From an uncultured Eubacteriales bacterium (GTDB lineage Bacteria > Bacillota > Clostridia > UMGS1883 > UMGS1540), in the NCBI GenBank assembly GCA_900552775.1, contig USAP01000084.1:1-6962 (forward strand): a stretch of 6,962 nucleotides of DNA, written 5' to 3'. Below are positions 6,842-6,962 of this stretch, one piece after another. The stretch's first letter is position 1. Every line of letters begins with the position of its first letter. The notes under the pieces were generated by a model that was not told the origin of the DNA, ran no database searches, and was given only the letters and a program-made list of their open reading frames with translations. Both the position numbers and the translations under genes were made by a program.

Positions 6842-6869
6842 ACAGAACTGGTTACTTTACCGATTACTT
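6842..6869. promoter_or_regulatory. Tandem operator-like sites upstream of the regulator promoter
   Basis: Two half-sites in the same orientation, GGTTACTT (6850-6857) and GATTACTT (6862-6869), form an imperfect 12-bp direct repeat. The second can be read as ACTTTACC/GATTACTT, matching the perfect palindrome at 12 of 16 positions; the first has a strong right half and a poor left half. They lie immediately upstream of the -35 at 6872, so they could mediate autoregulation or cooperative looping to the operon operators. Confidence 0.5.
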
Positions 6870-6871
6870 TA

Positions 6872-6900
6872 TTGATTTTATAACTGTTATATGCTATAAT
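6872..6900 (+). promoter_or_regulatory. Divergent promoter for the putative LacI-type regulator
   Basis: TTGATT (6872-6877), a 17-nt spacer, and TATAAT (6895-6900) preceded by TGC, forming an extended -10. Transcription would begin near 6907, leaving a short leader of under 20 nt that contains the GGAGG ribosome binding site at 6912-6916. Confidence 0.65.
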
Positions 6901-6924
6901 AAAACCGAAATGGAGGCAGAGAAT

Positions 6925-6962
6925 ATGTCAAAAAAAAATGTTACTTTTGCAATATAGATAAC
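6925..6962 (+). CDS. Start of a divergent LacI-family regulator, partial and possibly frameshifted
   Basis: ATG at 6925 follows GGAGG (6912-6916) with an 8-nt spacer and a strong promoter, so translation start signals are good. The frame reads MSKKNVTFAI and then TAG at 6955-6957. MSKKNVTFADI is a very typical beginning for LacI-type sucrose/fructoside repressors, where the next residues start the helix-turn-helix. Inserting one G after 6951 would give ...FADIDN and keep the frame open to the window end. So this is either a real one-base deletion, making the repressor a pseudogene, or a sequence error near a contig edge. Only 38 bases are visible, so the family call depends on a few residues plus the LacI-like operators next door. 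Confidence 0.45.

Larger units (their letters stand above)
6706..6924. other. Divergent regulatory intergenic region (219 bp)
   Basis: This is the only non-coding stretch of note. It separates the minus-strand sugar operon from a plus-strand regulator start and holds two divergent promoters, four GGTTACTT-like half-sites in two clusters (6727-6776 and 6842-6869), and a short inverted repeat between the clusters (6799-6810). I see no RNA gene, riboswitch-like fold or insertion sequence. The T-rich run near 6788-6798 lacks a preceding stem and does not look like a terminator. Confidence 0.8.

Noticed and set aside
6811..6848. Possible CcpA cre site around the CG dinucleotides in this stretch
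   Set aside because: Neither strand gives acceptable agreement with the cre consensus around the CG at 6825-6826 or 6835-6836; the spacing of the TG and CA ends is wrong.

Overview
The window looks like accessory carbohydrate metabolism from a low-to-moderate GC Gram-positive bacterium, most likely an anaerobic gut- or rumen-type clostridium. The signs are strong GGAGG-type ribosome binding sites, a lipoprotein-anchored binding protein for a CUT1 ABC importer, a divergent LacI-type regulator start, and an HPr-like domain of the kind tied to Firmicutes carbon control. The taxonomic guess is inference only.

Nearly the whole window is one tightly packed operon on the minus strand, read from about 6746 down to 34. 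The order is solute-binding lipoprotein (6705-5383), permease 1 (5381-4482), permease 2 (4510-3659), importer ATPase (3655-2561), GH32 beta-fructosidase (2548-1253) and PfkB-family fructokinase (1233-34). Junctions are 1 nt, a 29-nt overlap, 3 nt, 12 nt and 19 nt, so a single transcript with much translational coupling is likely. The logic is simple: import an unphosphorylated fructoside (sucrose, or a short fructo-oligosaccharide) by ABC transport, cleave it in the cytoplasm with a signal-less GH32 enzyme, and phosphorylate the released fructose.

The only long non-coding stretch is 6706-6924. It carries a well-formed minus-strand promoter (TTGACA, 17-nt spacer, extended -10), a divergent plus-strand promoter (TTGATT, 17-nt spacer, extended -10 TATAAT), and four copies of a GGTTACTT-type half-site. 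One copy is a perfect 16-bp palindrome just downstream of the operon start; another fills the -35/-10 spacer of the operon promoter. The divergent reading frame at 6925 begins like a LacI-family repressor (MSKKNVTFA...) but hits a stop after ten codons; one missing base would explain this, or the window edge may be poor sequence.

The most unusual element is the fructokinase. After a complete PfkB domain it carries about 75 extra residues that align without gaps to the Ser46 region of HPr (AKSIMGIFSVD), yet the position equivalent to the phosphorylatable His15 is threonine. This looks like a Crh-like, His-less HPr domain fused to a sugar kinase. A second, subtler theme is two gene junctions where tiny ATG-NNN-TGA minicistrons link stop to start through overlapping ATGA motifs.
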